Of a stretch of DNA of 64,000 nt, positions 19,050-27,071 are shown in pieces; position 1 is the first letter of the stretch, and every line of letters starts with the position of its first letter. The notes beneath the pieces are model-generated. The model did not search any database. It saw nothing but the letters and a program-made list of their open reading frames with translations, and was not told the origin of the DNA. The translations under genes were made by a program, and so were the position numbers. Source of the DNA: an uncultured Bdellovibrionales bacterium (GTDB lineage Bacteria; Bdellovibrionota; Bdellovibrionia; Bdellovibrionales; Bdellovibrionaceae); contig CAIYID010000085.1 in the NCBI GenBank assembly GCA_903926205.1, forward strand, positions 1 through 64,000, given 5' to 3'.

Positions 19050-20909
19050 ATGGTTCAAAGATCAACAGCCAAGTCTGTCTTATTAGTATTAACGACTTTG
19101 CTTTTACGAAGTTCCTTAGCGAACTCCGTGGAAAATCTCCCCAAATTAGAAGAAGAACCCAAGGTCAAAGTGAAGCATTACCTTTCCAATGCCATTCAAG
19201 TGGATTTCACACCCCGTGGAGAAACTTACTTTTTAAATAATTCGTTAAGAATTTTTTCTAACGGCGGAGTCTATCTTAATGCGCAGAAATTTGAAAACCT
19301 CAACTCGGGCTCGCAAAAGTCCTACCAACTTGATAGTTTAAAAACAGACGCTAACACACAAAAACTAGTGACCACTATTCGTGGCATGTTGAAAAGCTGG
19401 TTTGTTGGTTTTTCAATTTCAGAAGTGCGACCCGCCGTTCAAATTGCTAATTCGTCTTATCAGGCAGAATTTAGTCAATTTGCAATTTCCACTGATGAAA
19501 ACTTACTCGATCAGTTGAAAAAAACCGAAGGTGCAATTCTTGTTCTTAATATGGACATTAAAGGAATTAACTACCAGGCAGCAAAAATAAGGCTCTGGGA
19601 TCAAGACAAACCCAAACTTGGTCAGGTCGGTTTTGATGACGTCAAAGTCAAAATGGCCGATGGAAGCGGCCCTTTGCATGTACGAATACCTTTTTATGTA
19701 AAAATCAATAGTCAAGGTGTGCCTGAATATGAAGCTGTTGGAATTGACGAAAATATAGACACCACTAATTTTGAATTTAAATATGGGAAATTTATCGTTC
19801 CAACAATTCAATTAGTGATCAACGGAGAAGCTCTCCCCTTCAATGATGTTGTGTTAGGCCAGGAACTTGTAAACAGCACACCCATCGTAATCACAGAAAT
19901 ACGAAATTATTTGCACGACTTCGCCAGTCACCAGATTCCGACTTTGCTCAATGAAAAATCAAAAGAATACCTCGTTCAAGCTCTTGAAAACGTGAAACAT
20001 CTTCAAGCTCCAAACACACCCGATGGCGCTTCTGGTGATTTATGGTGGGGAATGCAATTTAAAAGTATCAGCGAAAATAATGGATTAACCGCAAAATTCA
20101 ACTGCTATGTTGAAGACCCCGTTAACCCAGACTCGATGCCAAATACTTTGGTGAGCGCAACTCGACCTCCACTTGCGAGCACACTGAATAAGGCCGACTA
20201 TGACGTTGCCCTGAGCATTGATGAAGGAATGATTAATCGGATCATGCAACTATCCTACGAACGAAAGTTTTTCGAAAAGATTGCTCTCGATACCACCAAT
20301 TCTTCTTCTAAAGATTCGACAACAACGAATGATGGAAAATTTCTTCGCTTGACACAAACGCCGATACTGAAACCCATCGAATCAACTGTAAAATTTACGG
20401 ATTCAGGTTCTGCTCCTAACTGGGGGGAAACTTTTGCTAAGTTACAACTGAGCGTCCAAGTCCCTCCTGGAACGGTCACTGGTTTGGAAACGCTGATCAT
20501 GAAAGATAGATTTTTTATGAACGTCGACCTTATTGTGAAACTCGTAAAAACCAAAGATGCAAAAGGTGTTTCTATTTTATTGTGGGACTTTGACCCAGAC
20601 AGTTTTAAAATTGATGCTCGAAATTTTACAATTTTGGGAAAAATTGCCAAGGGACTTGGACTCATAATGAGTAGTCTTAAAAGCCAATTCAGTGACATGT
20701 CTGTTCAATGGAGAGCCGATAAACTGGCGATGCCAGGATCAATACCCGTCCCCTCAATTCTTGGTGTACCGTTGGGCATCAAGCATCTCGCTATGGAACA
20801 AAACGGGCACTTAATTCTATATCTCAACTATTCCGGTCCTCCTTCAGATGTCAATGCGAGTATTACGGCAAGTGTCAATGCGAGCATCAGTGCGAGCAAA
20901 AAAAATTAG
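19050..20909 (+). CDS. Large secreted protein of unknown function
   Basis: A 619-residue protein with a clear signal peptide (MVQRSTAKSVLLVLTTLLLR then SSLANS), so it should reach the periplasm or outside. The rest alternates beta strands and short helices, and I recognise no domain. The C-terminus ends in two copies of an eight-residue repeat, VNASITAS and VNASISAS, encoded by a 24-bp direct repeat. GAGGAG just before ATG 19050 makes it a better start than the in-frame ATG 19026. The gene stands alone between divergent folE and a convergent amine oxidase. Confidence 0.75.
   Translation: MVQRSTAKSVLLVLTTLLLRSSLANSVENLPKLEEEPKVKVKHYLSNAIQVDFTPRGETYFLNNSLRIFSNGGVYLNAQKFENLNSGSQKSYQLDSLKTDANTQKLVTTIRGMLKSWFVGFSISEVRPAVQIANSSYQAEFSQFAISTDENLLDQLKKTEGAILVLNMDIKGINYQAAKIRLWDQDKPKLGQVGFDDVKVKMADGSGPLHVRIPFYVKINSQGVPEYEAVGIDENIDTTNFEFKYGKFIVPTIQLVINGEALPFNDVVLGQELVNSTPIVITEIRNYLHDFASHQIPTLLNEKSKEYLVQALENVKHLQAPNTPDGASGDLWWGMQFKSISENNGLTAKFNCYVEDPVNPDSMPNTLVSATRPPLASTLNKADYDVALSIDEGMINRIMQLSYERKFFEKIALDTTNSSSKDSTTTNDGKFLRLTQTPILKPIESTVKFTDSGSAPNWGETFAKLQLSVQVPPGTVTGLETLIMKDRFFMNVDLIVKLVKTKDAKGVSILLWDFDPDSFKIDARNFTILGKIAKGLGLIMSSLKSQFSDMSVQWRADKLAMPGSIPVPSILGVPLGIKHLAMEQNGHLILYLNYSGPPSDVNASITASVNASISASKKN
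20850..20897 (+). repeat. 24-bp tandem direct repeat inside the secreted-protein gene
   Basis: Two adjacent 24-bp units, each beginning GTCAATGCGAG, encode VNAS(I)xAS twice at the C-terminus of the protein. The second unit differs in a few bases, so the duplication is not very recent. Confidence 0.7.
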
Positions 20910-20962
20910 CGCGAACCATCTCAAGAATTTTTTAAATTTCAGTCGGCTGAATGAGCTTATTG

Positions 20963-22471
20963 CTAAATCATCTTACGGCTAAGCTCGTTCTTAAATCGAG
21001 AAGCTTCAAGAGCAGCCCGCAAACCACTTTCGACCGCTCCATTCAACGTGCCCATCGAATTGAGTGAAGTATGCTCCCCTGCAAAAATAAATGTCCCTTG
21101 TCGTTCCGAGGCCATCAGTGTCGAAGAAAAAGACTGCATCTGACCCTGCCGAAAGAAAGAAACACTGCCTTGACTCCAGGGATTCAAAGACCAGTTCATC
21201 ATTTGGGAAAGCTCCTCCGATCCCGCTGAAGAACTAATTTTCTTGCAATCTTCTCGTAAATTAATCAAAGAATGAGGTCCTAAGTTTTTTCCCTCGATAC
21301 CCGACAACTGAGCGGCGATAATTCCACGTGAACCAAAATTGAGTGAGCTCGCATCAACTCCTGATTCCCAGAGCCATTGACTTTTTAAATCGCCGGTCCA
21401 GATAGGTGACTTTGTTTGCCAAAATTTTTCAACGAATGACAAAGCCACTTTCCCATGGGTCCCATACCCGAGCTCTTGAATAGACTTTAGTTTAATCGGT
21501 GAAAAATCTAAATTTTCTATTCCGTTCACCTGTCGCAAAGTAGAAAAAGGAAGAGTGCAGATGACAACGCGAGCATCTATAGAAAAGGTTCCGTCCTTCG
21601 TTTCAAAATCCATTTTTAAACGATCACCTTTATCCTTGATCGCCACCAATTTATGATCAAATAAAACAAACCGACCAGGAACAACTCCTGCAATTTTGTC
21701 ATACAATGCTTGAGATAAATTCTGAACACCACCACGAATTCGGACTCTTTTTTCTGTGGCATTCTGCCATCCGGAAGGAACCCCTCTAAACCGCTCAAGA
21801 ACCGCCAACGCACTGATATTCGCAGGGTCGGTTCCCCATTCCAACTGAATCATTCGCCGAATCCACAAGAGACATTTTTCTTCAACGGAGGACCGTAGCT
21901 CGGTCAGTAAATCCTCCGCCGTCATGGCATCCCACTGATCCTCACTTCGATGATCTTTTTTTTCCAAAATTTTACGATCGGCCAATTTCAAACTTTTTAC
22001 TAGCGCCTCAAAGCTTTCCAGAGTCTCGCCTTTATAAAATTGTGGTGATCGTGATAGAGCTGAAAGAGTGTTTGTCCCGACTTTTAATTCACGACAAAGA
22101 CTTAAAACAAATTCGTCATTTGTAGAAATCCATTCGGCTCCCAAATCAACGCTCTGTGAAGCCTCGTTGAATTCATCAAGAGTAAAGACCCTTCCTCCAA
22201 CTCTCTGTGATCCTTCAAAAATCCGAAAGGGAACTCCTCTTTTCTTTAGTTCTCTTGCAGCGGTGAGCCCACTAATTCCTCCACCGAGAATCATCACCGA
22301 TTGGGTTTCATCCGAGCCATCTCCAACAATCAACCGATCAAGCTGCACACAAGCTTGTAAAAAAGGAGACAACGCAGCGCCCGTTACCGCAAGAGTACCC
22401 GCACGAAGAAAGTCCCTTCGTGGTGCGGATTTCAAACTTAAGATCTTTCTTGTTTTTGTTGTGTTGGACAT
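20963..22471 (-). CDS. Flavin-containing amine oxidase with Tat signal
   Basis: An FAD-dependent oxidase of the monoamine oxidase family, acting outside the cytoplasm. The N-terminus carries a twin-arginine signal (RRDFLRAG, then a hydrophobic stretch ending near LQAC), which means export in folded form with FAD bound. The FAD-binding motif ILGGGISGLTAARELKKRG follows, then RVGGRV, and at the C-terminus FAGEHTSLNSMGTLNGAVES, the second flavin contact. The substrate amine is unknown. The ORF is open to 22576, but that would overlap the divergent ABC gene. ATG 22471 gives 502 residues and a proper signal peptide. The cysteine in LQAC might also be a lipid attachment site. Confidence 0.88.
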   Translation of the reverse strand: MSNTTKTRKILSLKSAPRRDFLRAGTLAVTGAALSPFLQACVQLDRLIVGDGSDETQSVMILGGGISGLTAARELKKRGVPFRIFEGSQRVGGRVFTLDEFNEASQSVDLGAEWISTNDEFVLSLCRELKVGTNTLSALSRSPQFYKGETLESFEALVKSLKLADRKILEKKDHRSEDQWDAMTAEDLLTELRSSVEEKCLLWIRRMIQLEWGTDPANISALAVLERFRGVPSGWQNATEKRVRIRGGVQNLSQALYDKIAGVVPGRFVLFDHKLVAIKDKGDRLKMDFETKDGTFSIDARVVICTLPFSTLRQVNGIENLDFSPIKLKSIQELGYGTHGKVALSFVEKFWQTKSPIWTGDLKSQWLWESGVDASSLNFGSRGIIAAQLSGIEGKNLGPHSLINLREDCKKISSSAGSEELSQMMNWSLNPWSQGSVSFFRQGQMQSFSSTLMASERQGTFIFAGEHTSLNSMGTLNGAVESGLRAALEASRFKNELSRKMI

Positions 22472-22493
22472 GGCGAAAGTGTAAAAATGCTTT

Positions 22494-24359
22494 ATGCCAA
22501 AGTCCAATGATAATTTGATTTTCCGGCGAATGTTTTTAGAAATCGTCTTCACCCGTTTTTGGGTTCGTCTCATCATGATTTTGGCTGCCGCTTTATCTGC
22601 TAGTTTTGGAATTTTAGGCCCTTTTTTTCAAAAAGAATTCATTGATCAACTCACCGGTAATCCCGTATCAATTGGAAAATTTTTTCCTTCACTCAGTTCC
22701 TATCTTCCATCAACGCCACTTTATTTTCTTATTTTTTCTTTTCTATGCGTTCTGCTTAATCTTGTCTGTTTTCAATTGGTCACCTATTTAGGCGCAACAG
22801 AATCCATTTATCTACAAAGGCTCTGGTCACAAAGAATGTATGATCGAATCCTCGAATTGCGCGCTGATTCCTTGGGAGGACGTCCTGTTGGAGAAATCGT
22901 TGCTATCTATACCACAGATTTACCCAGTGCCACAATTTTACTAGAACAGAGTTTACCTCAAGCTTGTTCAATTATCTTCCCCTTGATTCTTACTCCTTTT
23001 CTGATTGTTGGATTATTTCAAACTCCTATTCTGCCCACCTTAACAATTGTCTGTGGCATTGTGCTGATGAATTTAGCACTGGCAAATCGTCAAAGTAAAT
23101 TTTTTTACAAATTCAAAAAACTAGCGGCCGAACGTATTGGCTTAGTCAATGAGTGGGTGCAAAACATTCGAACTCTCAGAATATTAGGTTGGACTCGACA
23201 CTTTGAGAAAAAAATTATTTTGGTGAGAGAAATTGAAACTCAAAATCGGGTTTCTATGCTCAATAATGGACAAACAATGAATGCGATTGCCTCTTCAATT
23301 ACTTTTGTCTTAAACGTGACCGTGCTTTTGTCGATGGTCACATCTCATCAAGCAAAAATTACCCCTGGCGCTTTGCTGGCACTTCTCTGGGTGGTTGGAG
23401 TTTTTTTGACTCGTCCTTTTCGACAAATGCCTTGGTTCTTCACATTTTTGTTTGATGGCACTTCCTCTTTAAGACGAGCCTCTGATCTTTTCAAAATCAA
23501 AAACTACGAACCCGTACCTCATCATCAACATTTTCAAAAATTGAAAGATTTAGGTTCTGAAAATGAACCCGCAATCACGGTTGAAAAATTAAATTTGAAA
23601 ATTTCAGGGAAGCAAGTTTTAAAAAATATTACTTTCAACGCAGCACCAGGGGAATTTTTAGCCATCGTCGGTGAAGTGGGCTCAGGAAAATCGCTTTTGC
23701 TTTTGAGCCTGCTGGCCGAAACTGGAGCGAATTTTGCCAAATACCAAATAGGTGAAAATGATGTTCGTCAAATTCCGCTAGATCAGTTACGGCAATTTTT
23801 CACTTTCGTACCCCAAGAGGGTTTTATCATGAGCGCTTCGCTAAGGGAGAATGTTGCCTTTGAATACGAATATAGCTCAGATGCAGACTGCGAAGTTCTA
23901 AAAGCATTGGAGCATGTGCATTTTAACTTTCAGCAGGAGCGAGTCAAAGATGGGCTTGATACGGAGATTGGTGAACGAGGCGTTAATCTTTCTGGTGGCC
24001 AAAAACAGAGAGTAAGCCTGGCCAGAGTCGATTTTTACAAAGCTCCAATTATTTTATTAGATGATTGCCTCAGCGCGGTGGATGTCGATACTGAACGAAA
24101 GATTGTGGATTTTCTTTTATTGAAGGAATGGGGGACCCGTACTCGAATTTTAGCAACTCATCGTTTAACCGTGCTTGAAAAGGTTGATCGGATACTTTTC
24201 CTAAAGAATGGGGAACTGATTGCGCAAGGGAAATATGCCGATCTTTTGCGGGAAAATGAGGAGTTTCGACATTACACCGCCACCATAAAACAATCGTCAG
24301 TCAGTCCCCCGACGGTGAATCAGGCCATCGCCAATACTGATTCAGGAAGTGAGAAATGA
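22494..24359 (+). CDS. ABC exporter half, ABCC-like, with degenerate ATPase site
   Basis: A 621-residue half-transporter with an N-terminal six-helix membrane domain (about 20-320) and a C-terminal nucleotide-binding domain. Walker A is GEVGSGKS (393-400) and the signature is LSGGQKQ (499-505). In Walker B the usual catalytic glutamate is an aspartate: ILLDDCLSAVD, with D523 and D524. The form LLDDxLSAVD is typical of the first nucleotide-binding domain of ABCC (MRP-type) exporters. The second half-transporter follows with an ATGA overlap, so the two should form one asymmetric exporter. The cargo is unknown. No strong ribosome site is seen before ATG 22494, which lies only 22 bases from the divergent oxidase start. 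Confidence 0.9.
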   Translation: MPKSNDNLIFRRMFLEIVFTRFWVRLIMILAAALSASFGILGPFFQKEFIDQLTGNPVSIGKFFPSLSSYLPSTPLYFLIFSFLCVLLNLVCFQLVTYLGATESIYLQRLWSQRMYDRILELRADSLGGRPVGEIVAIYTTDLPSATILLEQSLPQACSIIFPLILTPFLIVGLFQTPILPTLTIVCGIVLMNLALANRQSKFFYKFKKLAAERIGLVNEWVQNIRTLRILGWTRHFEKKIILVREIETQNRVSMLNNGQTMNAIASSITFVLNVTVLLSMVTSHQAKITPGALLALLWVVGVFLTRPFRQMPWFFTFLFDGTSSLRRASDLFKIKNYEPVPHHQHFQKLKDLGSENEPAITVEKLNLKISGKQVLKNITFNAAPGEFLAIVGEVGSGKSLLLLSLLAETGANFAKYQIGENDVRQIPLDQLRQFFTFVPQEGFIMSASLRENVAFEYEYSSDADCEVLKALEHVHFNFQQERVKDGLDTEIGERGVNLSGGQKQRVSLARVDFYKAPIILLDDCLSAVDVDTERKIVDFLLLKEWGTRTRILATHRLTVLEKVDRILFLKNGELIAQGKYADLLRENEEFRHYTATIKQSSVSPPTVNQAIANTDSGSEK

Positions 24360-26230
24360 GTCGAGCCGATTCTCTTCTGAAGCAAGATTCAAGGTTTTCC
24401 GGTCATTTTTCCAAATCCGTTTTGCAGACGCTGCGCTTTGCTTATCAATCCTCGAAATGGGTCCTTAGTTTTTGTTTGCTCATGGGCTTCCTCGGGCGAA
24501 TTTTCTTATTATCGAATGCCAACATTATTGGCCTTTGGGTGGATCATTTTTGCACTCCGCAAGCCGGAGTACCCTGTCGACCAGTTTCGAATTACTTCAT
24601 CAATTTTACTGATGGAGATTTTTTGAAATGGATGGCTCTCACCACAGGACTTGGATTTATTTTGACTTGGCTTTTTCGCATTTTCTTTTCATCAATTTCA
24701 GCAAAAGCGGTCAGCCAGATTTATGATGAAACCACTTACCGGACTTCTCGGTATCCTATGATTTTTTTCGATCGCAATCCCACTGGAAGAATTGTGACCC
24801 GATTTTCCAGCGATTACGGAAACGTCTTTCGATTATTTGGTGGCCCGCTTGCAGAATTTTTATCAATCATCTTTGACTTGATCGGCATGATCATTTTAAT
24901 TGCGGTTGCAAGCCCGTATTATTTATTCACGGTTCTTTTTACTGCACTTTTGAACTTCCTTGTCTTTCGCTTCAATCGTGAAAAATTACGATCATCACGT
25001 CGCGAGCTTTCCGCCAGTCGCTCCCCTGCTATTGCTCATTTCTCAGAGACCGCTCAGGGGGCCAGCACGATTCGGTCCTTCAACCGACAGGGCTCATTTT
25101 CCGGTCGATTTCAAAAACTTGACTCATACTTTTTAGAACAAAAACGGCGAGTCGTTACTCATGTTATGTTTTTTTCTTTTCAAATGAACAGCCTCACTGC
25201 CGCTTTATTTTTAATCACGGGCCTCTTAGGCCATTTCTTGCTAAAATCGGGAACCGTCAGCATCGGCTCCTTGGGTGTTGCTTTCGGGTTCATCGCTTTG
25301 AGCGGCAATACAGTACAAATGTTTTTTGAGTGGCTGACACAGTTCGAAGAAGCGATGATCGGGGTTGAAAGAATGGATAACTACTTACACAAACCCATCG
25401 AACTCGGAGCACGCCTTCCGTCCTTCACTCAATTTCCCACCGAGCAATGGAAATTGTCCAGCAGCGAAGATGAAAGTGCACAAAGTTCACGGCTCTCTCA
25501 AGAAAAAGCCGCACCGATTAAATTTGAAAACGTCTGGTTTCGTTATGGAGAGGATCTTCCCTACGTACTTAAAGGACTTTCATTTGAAGTTAAACCGGGG
25601 GAACGCTTTGGAATTATTGGAAGAACCGGCAGTGGAAAATCGAGCTTAATTCAAGCCTTATTTTATTTGTACCCAATTGAAAAAGGTCAGATTCAAGTGG
25701 CCGGCTTCAAGCCTCAGCTTCTTAAATCAGAGACAGGAGTCGATCTTGAAGTTTATCGACGCGCGATGAGTTTTATTTCGCAGGATCCCATACTTTTTAA
25801 AGGGAGCTTGTTGGAAAATCTTGTTTGTGATCCTAAAATTACACAATCACAAATTTTTGAAGCCCTCAACAGAGTTGGTTTGGACGAGTGGGCGAATGAA
25901 AAAGGTTTAAAAATTCAAATTGAAGAAAAGGGAAAAAATCTTTCCTTAGGGGAAAAACAGCTTATTTGCATGGCTCGCTGCTTACTCCAGCAGTCCCCAA
26001 TAGTCGTCATGGATGAAGCCACAAGTTCCGTCGACCCAAAATCCGAAGAAATCATGGTCAAGGCAACAGAAGAATTTTTCGCAGGCCGCACGCAAGTTGT
26101 CATAGCACATCGCTTATCAACCTTAAGAAATTGCGATCGAATATTATGGTTACAAGACGGAAAGATTCAGATGCTAGGAGAAACAAAAGAAGTTCTGCAG
26201 GTTTTTCAAGATTCAAACTTATCACCTTAG
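24356..26230 (+). CDS. ABC exporter half, ABCC-like, with intact Walker B glutamate
   Basis: The partner half-transporter, 624 residues, with a six-helix membrane domain and a nucleotide-binding domain. Walker A is GRTGSGKSS (from 422), and Walker B is VVMDEATSSVD with the catalytic glutamate at 554. The signature is LSLGEKQ (529-535) rather than LSGGQ. Together with the preceding subunit this matches the ABCC pattern: one weak site made of the first Walker B and this altered signature, and one active site made of the other halves. Start and upstream stop overlap by four bases (ATGA). An uncharacterised insert of about 30 polar residues lies before the nucleotide-binding domain. Confidence 0.9.
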   Translation: MSRADSLLKQDSRFSGHFSKSVLQTLRFAYQSSKWVLSFCLLMGFLGRIFLLSNANIIGLWVDHFCTPQAGVPCRPVSNYFINFTDGDFLKWMALTTGLGFILTWLFRIFFSSISAKAVSQIYDETTYRTSRYPMIFFDRNPTGRIVTRFSSDYGNVFRLFGGPLAEFLSIIFDLIGMIILIAVASPYYLFTVLFTALLNFLVFRFNREKLRSSRRELSASRSPAIAHFSETAQGASTIRSFNRQGSFSGRFQKLDSYFLEQKRRVVTHVMFFSFQMNSLTAALFLITGLLGHFLLKSGTVSIGSLGVAFGFIALSGNTVQMFFEWLTQFEEAMIGVERMDNYLHKPIELGARLPSFTQFPTEQWKLSSSEDESAQSSRLSQEKAAPIKFENVWFRYGEDLPYVLKGLSFEVKPGERFGIIGRTGSGKSSLIQALFYLYPIEKGQIQVAGFKPQLLKSETGVDLEVYRRAMSFISQDPILFKGSLLENLVCDPKITQSQIFEALNRVGLDEWANEKGLKIQIEEKGKNLSLGEKQLICMARCLLQQSPIVVMDEATSSVDPKSEEIMVKATEEFFAGRTQVVIAHRLSTLRNCDRILWLQDGKIQMLGETKEVLQVFQDSNLSP

Positions 26231-26265
26231 ACCAGTTCTTCTCGCCTTTCGTCGGGACTATCCTT

Positions 26266-26294
26266 TTGACAGAGACAATCTGAGCTATCATAAT
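26266..26294 (+). promoter_or_regulatory. Strong sigma70-type promoter of the 26.3 kb outer-membrane protein gene
   Basis: A perfect TTGACA (26266-26271), a 17-base spacer and CATAAT (26289-26294). Transcription would start near 26301, some 40 bases before the ATG. It is the closest match to consensus I found in this window and suggests high constitutive expression. Confidence 0.8.
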
Positions 26295-26341
26295 AGTGTA
26301 GTAATAAATAAATTATGAGCTCTCCCGAAAGGAGAATTACA

Positions 26342-26986
26342 ATGAGAAATTTTTTAACAGCAGCACTTATGGTTTTAGGAATCAGCATGACAGCTCACGC
26401 GGGGTTTGTTGTAGAACCGGCCGTTGGGGTGCAGGGGATTACCGGACAAACTCAGTTTGAGTACAAATTCGCTAACAATACAACTCAGAAGTACACTCAA
26501 CAATCATACCCTGTTTCGTTGACTTTCAAATACCAAACGGCCAATGGTTTTTGGTATGGAGTTCGTGCCGATGATTATTTAGGCGGTACTTTTTCTAAAG
26601 TGACTAATTATACAACAGCAAATGATACTTTCACTCGCTTAGTTGCCAGTGCTCAGATTGGTTATGAAAGTGCAAAAGGAATTCGAGCTTGGGTTGGATA
26701 CGATGCGGTGAACCAAATCACGAATACTCCCGGAACAACAAGCAATAACAATAACTATGAATTCACTTCACTGAGTGGAACTGGTTATCAAGTTGGTCTT
26801 GGTTGGAAATTTCATTCACACGTTGCTGTCAATGCAATGTATGATGTGCCCACTTATACCGGCGGAACTGTGACAGCAAAAACCGGTAGCAGTGCTACAA
26901 ATACCATTGGCACTAACGGTTACAATACCTTCACTGATGGTTATTGGAACATCAACGTCTCTTTCCCCTTTGGTGGCAGCAAGTAA
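26342..26986 (+). CDS. Outer-membrane beta-barrel protein
   Basis: A 214-residue exported protein with signal peptide MRNFLTAALMVLGISMTAHA followed by alternating amphipathic strands rich in aromatic residues, as in small 8- to 10-stranded barrels. AAGGAG 7 bases before ATG 26342 decides the start over the in-frame ATG 26315. A near-consensus promoter upstream and a strong terminator downstream make this a monocistronic, probably highly expressed gene. Function is unknown. Confidence 0.85.
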   Translation: MRNFLTAALMVLGISMTAHAGFVVEPAVGVQGITGQTQFEYKFANNTTQKYTQQSYPVSLTFKYQTANGFWYGVRADDYLGGTFSKVTNYTTANDTFTRLVASAQIGYESAKGIRAWVGYDAVNQITNTPGTTSNNNNYEFTSLSGTGYQVGLGWKFHSHVAVNAMYDVPTYTGGTVTAKTGSSATNTIGTNGYNTFTDGYWNINVSFPFGGSK

Positions 26987-27010
26987 ACTTTAAAAGCTTC
27001 ACTGAATCAA

Positions 27011-27048
27011 AAAAAGGAAGCCATTTTATGGCTTCCTTTTTTATTTTT
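27011..27048. terminator. Bidirectional intrinsic terminator
   Basis: GGAAGCCA (27016-27023) pairs with TGGCTTCC (27029-27036), with an A run before and a T run after. It can end the outer-membrane protein transcript on the + strand and the protease transcript on the - strand. Confidence 0.9.
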
Positions 27049-27071
27049 GGCCGATCAAGAACAGCCAATTC

